The notes below the pieces were generated by a model that saw only the letters and a program-made list of their open reading frames with translations, was not told the DNA's origin and made no database searches. Both the position numbers and the translations under genes were made by a program. From an uncultured Cocleimonas sp. (GTDB lineage: Bacteria; Pseudomonadota; Gammaproteobacteria; Thiotrichales; Thiotrichaceae): 41,321 nt of DNA. The DNA lies in contig CALFUP010000229.1 of NCBI GenBank assembly GCA_937929875.1, positions 1-41,321 on the forward strand, read 5' to 3'. Of the stretch, positions 30,049-38,577 are shown one piece after another. Each line of letters starts with the position of its first letter. Within the stretch, counting starts at the first letter, position 1.

Positions 30049-30675
30049 TTAGCTTTTAGGTCGCCAAATAATTGATTCTAATGCCCACGCTTGTAAAACG
30101 TCTGCTGGTGGCGCTTTGGCAGTTGCTGCGTTATCCCATTTGCCATTGAACACATACAGGATATTTGGATGCTTGGGTGCATAACACAGTAACTTTCCTG
30201 CAAGATCTTCAGCGCCAGGTTGGCATTGCTCGTTCTGCCCATAAGAATAGACATCGCTATACAAGGTGCCTAATGGATGACCTAGACTGTTGTTGATTGC
30301 ATTGTCTTCTACAATGACGGAATAAATTCCTTGTTGTGAAGCATCGGGAATAATATTGAGTATCGTGTTGACGCCTTCAGATACGCGGATTGCAGGAAGA
30401 GGATTGCCTTCTTGATAATTGATCTCTTCAACGACACTGTACTGATTGAAGGCCAATGTCATCTGATGCATATTGAATGATGTGGTCGCATTAATTGGAC
30501 CAATGCCATCGGGTGACAGAATAATAGACGTATCTTGTGGTGGTGGAGTTGGAGCTTCTTCCTTGGATTTATCTGTATCACAGCTACTTAATGCCAATAC
30601 TAAAAAGCCTACGAAAGCTATTTTATTGAGGCTAGAGCATCCTTGCGCTAACTTACTTTGTTGCATAATAATCAT
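30049..30675 (-). CDS. predicted lipoprotein of unknown function
   Basis: Lipobox LALSSC in FVGFLVLALSSCDTDKSKEEAPTPPP. Confidence 0.6.
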   Translation of the reverse strand: MIIMQQSKLAQGCSSLNKIAFVGFLVLALSSCDTDKSKEEAPTPPPQDTSIILSPDGIGPINATTSFNMHQMTLAFNQYSVVEEINYQEGNPLPAIRVSEGVNTILNIIPDASQQGIYSVIVEDNAINNSLGHPLGTLYSDVYSYGQNEQCQPGAEDLAGKLLCYAPKHPNILYVFNGKWDNAATAKAPPADVLQAWALESIIWRPKS

Positions 30676-30890
30676 CCCCTTGATTTATCAGGCATTCTCT
30701 CATAAAGCTTTGCATAGAACAATCATATTGCAATCAAGTGCTTAGTGAGAAAATTATTCGTATTCTAGAATCCAACTATTTAGTTACTTGAATCAATATG
30801 GACTCTATATTTTGTTAGATAATCTAATGCACCTGTTGATGTTTATTACTTATTTAAATTTAGACTAAGCTTATATTTATATAATACGTT

Positions 30891-30899
30891 TGCTATAAT
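30891..30899 (+). promoter_or_regulatory. extended -10 promoter TGCTATAAT for the 3D-domain gene
   Basis: TGnTATAAT at 30891-30899, overlapping the track's GTG start (30900) and upstream of ATG 30954. Confidence 0.6.
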
Positions 30900-30953
30900 G
30901 TGCGCGCTCATGTTTTTACCCCCTTTAAAAGCATGTTAATAGGAATATATAAA

Positions 30954-31568
30954 ATGATCTTAAAGACTAGAATCACTTCAATGTTGTTCATTGCTTTAGT
31001 TATGTCACTTTCAATGACGGCAAATGCAAATAATAAGCAAGTGGTTAAGACTCAATTAAATGAAGCACAAATTCTTGCTCAAAAAGCACAGATGGAAGCT
31101 GCTTATATTCGTTTAATAAAAATGAGTGAAAAGAAAGAAGCGGATAAAAAGCTAGAAGAGGCAAAAAATAATAAGCCTCGTTTGATCAATGCATCATTTA
31201 GTTCTAATAAACTAACTTCTCAGAAGAATGAAAAAAAGAGTTATGGCCGATATAACAAGCGTCTTAAAGTAACGGCTACCGCTTATACGTCTCACGTAGA
31301 CCAAACGGATAGTACTCCTAACATTGCTGCTTGGGGCGATCGTTTAAAGCCAGGTATGAAGTCGATTGCAGTATCACGTGATCTATTGAATGTTTATGGT
31401 CTGAAGCATAAGCAAAAAGTACGTATTAAAGGTCTTGAAGGTGAATATCTAGTACTTGATAAAATGAACAAACGTTGGCGCAAAAAAATCGATATTTATA
31501 TGGGTATAAATAAGAAAAAAGCCTTCCGTTGGGGAAAGCGTAAAGTTGAGATACTTTGGAATCATTAA
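30954..31568 (+). CDS. secreted 3D-domain (RlpA-like barrel) protein; start revised from 30900
   Basis: ATG 30954 preceded by AGGAATATATAAA; signal peptide then LKVTATAYTSHVDQTDSTPNIAAWGDRLKPGMKSIAVSRDL...VLDKMNKRWRKKIDIYMG. Confidence 0.82.
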   Translation: MILKTRITSMLFIALVMSLSMTANANNKQVVKTQLNEAQILAQKAQMEAAYIRLIKMSEKKEADKKLEEAKNNKPRLINASFSSNKLTSQKNEKKSYGRYNKRLKVTATAYTSHVDQTDSTPNIAAWGDRLKPGMKSIAVSRDLLNVYGLKHKQKVRIKGLEGEYLVLDKMNKRWRKKIDIYMGINKKKAFRWGKRKVEILWNH

Positions 31569-31588
31569 AGTAACAACTATTGATAATT

Positions 31589-31620
31589 AAAAAGCCTACT
31601 GATTAAGTAGGCTTTTTTTT
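31589..31620 (+). terminator. Rho-independent terminator
   Basis: AAAAAGCCTACT-GATTA-AGTAGGCTTTTTTTT. Confidence 0.92.
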
Positions 31621-31671
31621 GAACATTATTTTTGGTTTCATCAATCAATCTAATAAAAATTTAAAAGCATT

Positions 31672-32235
31672 TTAAATACTGGGTAACAGATTATTTATAA
31701 CAATCAATAATATGTTGAGACCTAAAATAGCCACCAATGGTGATAAGTCCATCATTCCTATCAAAGGAATGACTTTACGAATAGGTCTAACAATTGGATT
31801 GGTTAAACTGTGTATTAATGGTGAGACGGGATTACCTTGAGCGCTACCTACCCAGCTAATTACTGCTTGTAAAATAAGTGCAATAATATAAACCCATATT
31901 ACGGTTCTGATGACTTCACCAAGTGCAATGATCAAAGACTCGGGGAACATAATTGCGCCTCGAACGATCAAATAAATCAGACTGACTTTTATTACTGTTA
32001 AGCCATAAGCAAGGACTACAGCTGAAGTATCAACTTTACCAATAGATGGAATGAATCGACGCATCGGAACAAGAACAGGATTTGTCACTTTTACCAAAAA
32101 CTGTGACAAAGGATTATTGAAGTTAGCGCGAGCAAAACCGAGTAAAAGTCTTATAACGACAGCGCCTATGTACAACGAAAAAATAGCTTCAACTAAAAAT
32201 AATGCTATTTGAGAACCTACAGCTAATCCAAGCAC
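31672..32235 (-). CDS. yggT: YggT family membrane protein
   Basis: Duplicated YggT hairpins: NPLSQFLVKVTNPVLVPMRRFIPSIG and NPVSPLIHSLTNPIVRPIRKVIPLIGMMDLSPLVAILGL. Confidence 0.93.
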   Translation of the reverse strand: MLGLAVGSQIALFLVEAIFSLYIGAVVIRLLLGFARANFNNPLSQFLVKVTNPVLVPMRRFIPSIGKVDTSAVVLAYGLTVIKVSLIYLIVRGAIMFPESLIIALGEVIRTVIWVYIIALILQAVISWVGSAQGNPVSPLIHSLTNPIVRPIRKVIPLIGMMDLSPLVAILGLNILLIVINNLLPSI

Positions 32236-32321
32236 GGTTGAACTCCTTTGTTTTTTGGATAATTATCTATTTTGAGACCTTTGCACTAGTAGATTAGCGT
32301 CTTTTAAATAAAGACATTGTC

Positions 32322-32339
32322 AAAAAGTGGGGGGGTGTC
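32322..32339 (+). repeat. dispersed G-rich element core
   Basis: AAAAAGTGGGGGGGTGTC. Confidence 0.92.
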
Positions 32340-32385
32340 ATTTTTAGTGTTTAAACGAAAATTTTGAATCTTAGTATAGTTTTTT

Positions 32386-33201
32386 CTAAAGCTTACTTAA
32401 TTCTTTTGATCGTATCGCGGCAGCTACTATAGCTTCTTCAAATAAAGCTGGTAATCCACCGCCGATGAGTTTATTTAAAGCCGCTTCTGTGGTGCCGCCT
32501 TTAGAGGTTACTCTTTCTCGAAGTGTTCCTGCATCATCGTCACTCTCTAGAGCTAGTTTAGCGGCTCCGAAGGAAGTTTGTAAGACCAATAAGCGGGCGT
32601 CTTCAGCACTTAATCCCAATTCTTGGGCGGCTTTTTGCATTGCCTCCATAACTAAGAAGAAGTAAGCAGGGCCACTGCCAGAAACAGCAGTAACCGCATC
32701 TAGCTTATCTTCAGAACCTAGCCATAAAGTGCTTCCTACAGCGCGTAATATGGACTCTGCTATATTTGATTGTTCTGGGGTCACTACTGAATTTGCATAT
32801 AACCCTGTCATTCCAGACTGAACAAGAGAAGGGGTATTCGGCATGCAGCGTACTATTGCCGTATCAGCGTTATTTAACCACGTTCTTATATTACCAATAG
32901 TAATACCTGCAGCAATTGAGATTATTAAAGGGTCTTGGTTTTTAATGACAGCTTGCAAAGGTTCGCAGACCAATTCCATAATTTGTGGTTTGACCGCAAG
33001 AATAACTATATCAGCCCCATCAACGGCTTCAATATTATCTTCAAATGTCTTTACTGATGGCCAATATTGCTGAATGCCTTGGAGTTGATCAGGATTAGGA
33101 TCAGATAATCTAACGTCGTATGGCATTTCATCAGCTGTCAAACCCGCGACTAAGCTACGTGCCATGTTGCCCGCACCGATAAAGGTAATTATTTTGTTCA
33201 T
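32386..33201 (-). CDS. proC: pyrroline-5-carboxylate reductase
   Basis: ITFIGAGNMARSLVAGL, VILAVKPQ, RCMPNTPSLVQSGMTGLYAN, AVSGSGPAYFFLVMEAM, VTSKGGTTEAAL. Confidence 0.96.
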   Translation of the reverse strand: MNKIITFIGAGNMARSLVAGLTADEMPYDVRLSDPNPDQLQGIQQYWPSVKTFEDNIEAVDGADIVILAVKPQIMELVCEPLQAVIKNQDPLIISIAAGITIGNIRTWLNNADTAIVRCMPNTPSLVQSGMTGLYANSVVTPEQSNIAESILRAVGSTLWLGSEDKLDAVTAVSGSGPAYFFLVMEAMQKAAQELGLSAEDARLLVLQTSFGAAKLALESDDDAGTLRERVTSKGGTTEAALNKLIGGGLPALFEEAIVAAAIRSKELSKL

Positions 33202-33237
33202 CTCTATACTTTCTCCAAATCTATTTTTATATCTTTA

Positions 33238-33396
33238 GAGGCCTTTGGGTGAGAGATATGACGTATTAAAATTGCTTAAATTTCTCCTATTCTCCTTAAA
33301 AATTCGCTCAACAGCCCTGCTATTAAGCTCAAGTTTAAGAAAAATAGTTGAAATTACGCTATTTTTTATCTCGCCATTCTCTCTTGCAAAGGTCTC
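33238..33396. mobile_element. MITE-like / IS-remnant element
   Basis: Imperfect TIRs GAGGCCTTTGGGTGAGAGA / GAGACCTTTGCAAGAGAGA (15/19) with direct flanking CTTTA at 33233-33237 and 33397-33401. Confidence 0.62.
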
Positions 33397-33420
33397 CTTT
33401 AATCAAAAACTCAAAAACAT

Positions 33421-34125
33421 TTACGTTTCTCGCTGGCCGAATATCGCAGTACCGACTCTAACTATAGTGGCCCCTTCGGCAATTGCAGCCTCAATATCAT
33501 TACTCATTCCCATAGAGAGAGTGTCTAATTTTATGTTTACGCCACCTTGCTGAAGCTGTGTCTCTAAGTCGACCTTTAGCTTAGATACTCTTGCAAAGAC
33601 TTCGCGTTGTTTATTAAAGTCATCTTCAGGAGCAGGTATAACCATTAGTCCCCGAAGTCTAATCTTAGGTAGTTGCACAATATCTTTTGCTAGTGACAAA
33701 AGTTCTTCTGGTCTTACACCTGATTTGCTTTTTTCTCCGCTGATATTGACTTGTAAACAAATCGATAAAGGCGGCATATCAACTGGTCTATAATCACTTA
33801 AACGCTGTGCAATTTTAAGTCGGTCGACAGCGTGCACCCAACTAGCGACTTCTGTAATTTTTTTAGCTTTATTGGATTGCAGTGGACCAATGAAATGCCA
33901 TTCTATTTCTAAGTCATCAAGTTGTTGATTTTTATCTAATAACTCTTGTACATAATTCTCGCCAAATGCATGCTGACCCACATTATAAGCTTCACGAATT
34001 TTATCACTAGGATGGCGTTTACTTACAGCAAGCAATTGAACAGATTCCTCATTACGTTGATATTGTGATAGATACTGCTTCAGTTTTACACCGATTGTCT
34101 GGAGATTCTCTCTAATTTTAGTCAT
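33421..34125 (-). CDS. yggS: YggS family PLP-binding protein
   Basis: LLAVSKRHPSDKIREAYNVGQHAFGENYVQE, WHFIGPLQSNKAK, LSMGMSNDIEAAIAEGATIVRVGTAIFG. Confidence 0.95.
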   Translation of the reverse strand: MTKIRENLQTIGVKLKQYLSQYQRNEESVQLLAVSKRHPSDKIREAYNVGQHAFGENYVQELLDKNQQLDDLEIEWHFIGPLQSNKAKKITEVASWVHAVDRLKIAQRLSDYRPVDMPPLSICLQVNISGEKSKSGVRPEELLSLAKDIVQLPKIRLRGLMVIPAPEDDFNKQREVFARVSKLKVDLETQLQQGGVNIKLDTLSMGMSNDIEAAIAEGATIVRVGTAIFGQRET

Positions 34126-34286
34126 ATATGTTAAGTTTAAACTCTATAAGCCAGTCGTATAAATTTCTAGGGGCACCTTGAGATGACATTAACACTCAAA
34201 GTTAATGCATTCTTAAAGACAAAGGAAAACATACACAAAAAATGACTAGGTTGAAATATTAATAACAATAAAAAAGTACTCTTCTT

Positions 34287-35333
34287 ATGGATATTACACA
34301 GTTACTTGCCTTTTCGGTTAAAAACAAAGCTTCAGATTTACATATTTCTGCAGGTGAACCTCCCATTATTCGTGTTGACGGAGATATGCGTCGGGTGAAC
34401 ATGCCCGCGATGGAACATAAAGAAGTTCACAGTATGGTGTATGACATCATGAACGACAAACAGCGTAAAGCATATGAGGAGCATTGGGAAACTGACTTCT
34501 CTTTTGAAATACCCGGTGTAGCTCGTTTTCGTGTCAATGCGTTTAATCAAAACCGTGGTGCAGCAGCAGTATTTCGTACGATCCCAAGTAAAGTACTTTC
34601 TTTAGAAGATTTAGATGCTCCTTCTATATTTAAGAAAATTGCAGATAAGCCTCGTGGTTTAGTGCTTGTTACTGGGCCAACAGGTTCGGGCAAGTCAACA
34701 ACACTAGCCGCAATGATAGATTATAAAAACGATACTGATCATGGTCATATATTAACAATCGAAGATCCAATAGAATTTGTTCACAATAGTAAGAAAAGTC
34801 TAGTTAACCAACGAGAAGTTCATCGTGATACTCAAGGTTTTGATGCAGCACTAAGATCAGCCCTTCGTGAGGATCCAGATACTATTCTCGTAGGTGAAAT
34901 GCGTGACTTGGAAACAATACGATTGGCATTAACGGCAGCGGAAACAGGTCACCTTGTTTTTGGAACACTTCATACCACTTCTGCACCAAAGACTATCGAT
35001 CGTATCGTTGATGTATTCCCAGCAGCTGAGAAAGATATGGTTCGTTCGATGATCTCATCATCATTAGAGGCAATCATCTCTCAAACACTATTAAAGCGCG
35101 TGCAAGGTGGACGAGTTGCGGCACATGAGATTTTGATTGGAACTAACGCGGTTCGAAGCATGATTAAAGAAAATAAAATTGCACAGATGAAATCTGCACT
35201 ACAGACAGGTTCTTCAGATGGCATGCAGACCTTAGATCAGAGCTTGCAGAAACTGATGACCTTAGGTCATATTTCTAGAGATGTAGCTTTGAAGAAAGCT
35301 GATAACCCTAATGGATTAATGGAAAGAGCTTAA
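34287..35333 (+). CDS. pilT: type IV pilus retraction ATPase PilT
   Basis: MDITQLLAFSVKNKASDLHISAGEPP, GPTGSGKSTTLAAMIDY, GEMRDLETIRLALTAAETGHLVFGTLHT, KIAQMKSALQTG. Confidence 0.96.
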   Translation: MDITQLLAFSVKNKASDLHISAGEPPIIRVDGDMRRVNMPAMEHKEVHSMVYDIMNDKQRKAYEEHWETDFSFEIPGVARFRVNAFNQNRGAAAVFRTIPSKVLSLEDLDAPSIFKKIADKPRGLVLVTGPTGSGKSTTLAAMIDYKNDTDHGHILTIEDPIEFVHNSKKSLVNQREVHRDTQGFDAALRSALREDPDTILVGEMRDLETIRLALTAAETGHLVFGTLHTTSAPKTIDRIVDVFPAAEKDMVRSMISSSLEAIISQTLLKRVQGGRVAAHEILIGTNAVRSMIKENKIAQMKSALQTGSSDGMQTLDQSLQKLMTLGHISRDVALKKADNPNGLMERA

Positions 35334-35484
35334 TTCTAAAGTTGAGTTCGGCTGTTAAGTTAAGTAGAAACGAGTCGTTAGGAATCATCTTTAAATAACG
35401 GTCGTTCAATAAAAATAAGCGTTAAAGAATAATAAAAATAACTCAGTAAAAACTGAATAACCACTAAAAAAGCGAAGCAGAAAA

Positions 35485-36648
35485 ATGGATAAAGATAGTG
35501 CAATAAGTTACGTTCATCAATTGTTACATGCAACTCTGGATAAGAATGCATCAGATTTGTTTATTACTTCTTTGGCAGCGCCATCGGTGAAAGCTGATGG
35601 AAAAATGAAGCCGCTTTCAGATCAAAAACTTAATGCTGAACAGGCTGGTTTTATTGTGCGTTCGATAATGAACGACAAACAAATGAAAGAATATGAAGAG
35701 CATATGGAGTGCAACTTTGCTATTAGCTTACCGGGTAAAGGTCGCTTTCGTGTAAACACATTTACACAGCGTGGAGCACCTGGAATGGTGTTACGACATA
35801 TTCCTGATTATATTCCTACATTTAAAGAGCTGGTATTACCGCCCATATTAAAAGATATCGCGATGACAAAGCGTGGTCTAGTTATTATGGTAGGTGCGAC
35901 GGGTTCTGGTAAATCTACTAGTTTGGCTTCGATGATTGATTTCCGTAATAAAAATTCAGCCGGACACATTGTAACAATAGAGGATCCCATTGAATTTACC
36001 CATGAGCACCATGGTTGTCTAGTCACTCAACGAGAGGTTGGGGTCGATACTGTTAGCTATGACATCGCAATGAAAAATACATTGCGACAAGCTCCTGATG
36101 TTATTTTATTGGGCGAGGTGCGTGATAGAGAAACAATGGAATATGCGATTGCTTATGCAGAAACGGGGCATTTATGTTTGACCACATTACATGCGAATAG
36201 TACTAACCAAGCAATAGATCGCATCATTAATTTTTTCCCTGAAGAAAGACGTGATCAACTCTTAATGGATTTGTCGTTGAATCTTAAAGGTGTGGTATCA
36301 CAGCGCTTAGTTCGTAAGTCTAAAGATGATGGTCGTTTACCAGCTGTAGAGGTAATGTTAAATACCCCAATGATGGCTGATTTGATATACAAAGGTGATA
36401 TTCCTGGAATAAAAGAGTTGATTTCAAAGTCTAATGATTTAGGCATGTGTACTTTTGATCAAGCTATCTTCCGCTTGATTGATGCTGGATTGATTACAGT
36501 CAAAGAAGGATTACGTAATGCTGACTCTGTTAATGATCTAAGATTACAACTGAAATTGAATAGCCGCCAAGCTCAAAAGGGGGACTTCTTTAAAGGAACT
36601 GATGATCTTGCTATGGAGTCTTTAGATGAGTACACGCCAAAGCTTTAG
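35485..36648 (+). CDS. pilU: PilU-type retraction ATPase
   Basis: DKNASDLFITSLAAPSVKADGKM, GATGSGKSTSLASMIDFRN, LGEVRDRETMEYAIAYAETGHLCLTTLHANST. Confidence 0.92.
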   Translation: MDKDSAISYVHQLLHATLDKNASDLFITSLAAPSVKADGKMKPLSDQKLNAEQAGFIVRSIMNDKQMKEYEEHMECNFAISLPGKGRFRVNTFTQRGAPGMVLRHIPDYIPTFKELVLPPILKDIAMTKRGLVIMVGATGSGKSTSLASMIDFRNKNSAGHIVTIEDPIEFTHEHHGCLVTQREVGVDTVSYDIAMKNTLRQAPDVILLGEVRDRETMEYAIAYAETGHLCLTTLHANSTNQAIDRIINFFPEERRDQLLMDLSLNLKGVVSQRLVRKSKDDGRLPAVEVMLNTPMMADLIYKGDIPGIKELISKSNDLGMCTFDQAIFRLIDAGLITVKEGLRNADSVNDLRLQLKLNSRQAQKGDFFKGTDDLAMESLDEYTPKL

Positions 36649-36718
36649 TGAATAGCGAATAATTAGAGAAAAATAACGAATCAATTATAAGAAGAGTTTC
36701 TTTTAGAGCCCAAAAATA

Positions 36719-37849
36719 ATGAAAATAATACCCTATCTAGAGTTCATGGTTAAACGAGATGCGTCAGATTTATATCTAACGACTGGTGCATTCGCCTCGA
36801 TTAAAGTCATGGGTAAAATGGAGCATATTTCTAAAAATAAACTGATGCCAGGAATCATTGGTGCATTCGCAAAAGAAATGATGTCTGATGAAGAATGGGA
36901 AACTTTTCATCGTACCAAAGAGATGAATAAGGGTCTTTCGATTCGCGATATGGGGCGATTTCGAGTAAACGTTTATTTCCAACGTGGCGAAATATCAATG
37001 GTCATTCGCTATGTTAAATCAAATATTAAAGCACCTGAGGCACTTGGGTTACCAGAAGTCCTTAAAGACCTAGTAATGAAGAAAGAAGGTTTGTTTTTGT
37101 TTGTTGGTTCAACGGGCGCGGGTAAATCTACCTCTATGGCATCGTTGATACAATATAGAAATCAGCGTGAAACAGGTCATATTCTAACTATTGAAGACCC
37201 GATTGAATTCACTTACCGCCATGATAAATCTATCATCGGTCAACGTGAAGTGGGTTTTGATACTCATTCTTATGATAATGCTATGCGTGAAGCAATGCGT
37301 GAAGCTCCCGATGTTATTATGATCGGAGAGATTCGGAGTACAGCGACTGTAGAAGCAGCAATGGGTTTTGCTGATACTGGGCATTTAGTTATCAGTACTC
37401 TACATGCTACAAGTACTGTACAGGCACTAGAAAGGATTACATATTTACTCCCGTCTGATCAAAAAGAAAGAGTATTAATGGACCTGTCTCTTAACTTAAA
37501 TGCCATTATCGCACAGCGTTTAATCCCCGGTACTGATGGTGGTTATGCTTTAGCGACGGAGGTCTTAGTGAATACCCCATTTTCTGCTGAAGTGATTCGA
37601 AAAGGCAGAATGCAAGAATTAAAAGATATTATCGAAAAAGGTAGCGTAGACGGAATGCATACTTTTGACCAGTCATTAGCTGAGATGTTTAAAGCCGGTC
37701 GAATCAGCCGTGAAAATGCATTAGAAAATGCGAGCTCCAAAAATAACCTTGAGTGGATGCTAAGCTTTGATAATAATGCAGAAGATACTGCGGCTAAATC
37801 TGTCAATAGTAAGCCTGAATTGACTGGAGCTCTTCCTACAATAGGCTAG
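36719..37849 (+). CDS. second PilU-like ATPase (third PilT/PilU paralog) with a divergent Walker-B-adjacent motif
   Basis: VKRDASDLYLTTGAFASIKVMGKM, GSTGAGKSTSMASLIQYRN, IGEIRSTATVEAAMGFADTGHLVISTLHATST. Confidence 0.9.
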   Translation: MKIIPYLEFMVKRDASDLYLTTGAFASIKVMGKMEHISKNKLMPGIIGAFAKEMMSDEEWETFHRTKEMNKGLSIRDMGRFRVNVYFQRGEISMVIRYVKSNIKAPEALGLPEVLKDLVMKKEGLFLFVGSTGAGKSTSMASLIQYRNQRETGHILTIEDPIEFTYRHDKSIIGQREVGFDTHSYDNAMREAMREAPDVIMIGEIRSTATVEAAMGFADTGHLVISTLHATSTVQALERITYLLPSDQKERVLMDLSLNLNAIIAQRLIPGTDGGYALATEVLVNTPFSAEVIRKGRMQELKDIIEKGSVDGMHTFDQSLAEMFKAGRISRENALENASSKNNLEWMLSFDNNAEDTAAKSVNSKPELTGALPTIG

Positions 37850-37943
37850 TAAAAAATACGATAATGCTGTGAATAACCAAATATTCACTTGTTTTACAGC
37901 ATGCTATACTTGTGACACTTATTATTATTTATTTTAAATAAAG

Positions 37944-38495
37944 GTGTCTATATTGAATATTTCAGATCTGTTACTCGATAAAAGTAATTCAAACGTAATT
38001 TCAGAGTTTGCCAATAACTTTGGCGTCAACGAAAACCAAGCTAAAGATGCAATCTCAACTTTGGCAGAGTCCCTATCACGCGGGCTTGGTGCAAATACCC
38101 AAGATATAAAAGGGCTTGATAGCCTTATGGATGCCTTAGAAAACGGTAAACACTCACGTTATATTGATGAACCTTCAGTGCTTGCTAGGGAAGAGACTGT
38201 AGAGGATGGGAATAGTATTCTGGGTCATATCTTTGGTAACAAAGACGTCAGTCGTCATGTAGCTAAACGAGCTGCAGAAAAAACAGGGCTAGGTGCTAGT
38301 TTACTGAAAAAAATGTTACCGGTAGTTGCCACAATGGTGATGGGTAGTTTAGGCAAAAAATTCTTAGGTGGCAGTAAATCGATTTCTCGACAAGAATCAA
38401 CAGGCTTCTTAACGCAATTATTCGATCGCGATAAAGATGGATCAATGATTGATGATGTATTGGGAATGGCGTTCAAAGCGTTTATGTCGCGCTAA
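37944..38495 (+). CDS. DUF937-like protein
   Basis: GTG start; LSRGLGANTQD...ILGHIFGNKDVSRHVAKRAAEKTGLGASLLKKMLPVVATMVMGSLGKK. Confidence 0.7.
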   Translation: MSILNISDLLLDKSNSNVISEFANNFGVNENQAKDAISTLAESLSRGLGANTQDIKGLDSLMDALENGKHSRYIDEPSVLAREETVEDGNSILGHIFGNKDVSRHVAKRAAEKTGLGASLLKKMLPVVATMVMGSLGKKFLGGSKSISRQESTGFLTQLFDRDKDGSMIDDVLGMAFKAFMSR

Positions 38496-38522
38496 TTTTC
38501 AAGTTGTTAATTTACAACCAGT

Positions 38523-38575
38523 AAAAAAGTGGGGGGGGCTTTTATTAATTCAAAAAGTGACCCACCCATTTTTTA
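38523..38575. terminator. candidate terminator between convergent genes, built from two opposed copies of the G-rich repeat
   Basis: AAAAAAGTGGGGGGGG...CCCACCCATTTTTT between DUF937-like (+) and hemW (-) stops. Confidence 0.45.
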
Positions 38576-38577
38576 TT

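Noticed and set aside
30900-30953. GTG start at 30900 for the 3D-domain gene
   Set aside because: It overlaps the TGCTATAAT extended -10 element; ATG 30954 has a Shine-Dalgarno-like AGGAA and begins a normal signal peptide.
1010-32339. G-quadruplex function for the element
   Set aside because: Each copy has only one run of 6-7 Gs, so a single copy cannot form a standard four-run intramolecular quadruplex.
33245-33553. 102-aa plus-strand ORF
   Set aside because: It overlaps the MITE-like element and the yggS 3' end on the opposite strand, with no recognisable domain.
1010-38544. The dispersed G-rich repeat as a CRISPR array
   Set aside because: Copies are ~0.6-6 kb apart, occur on both strands, have no spacer structure and no cas genes are present.
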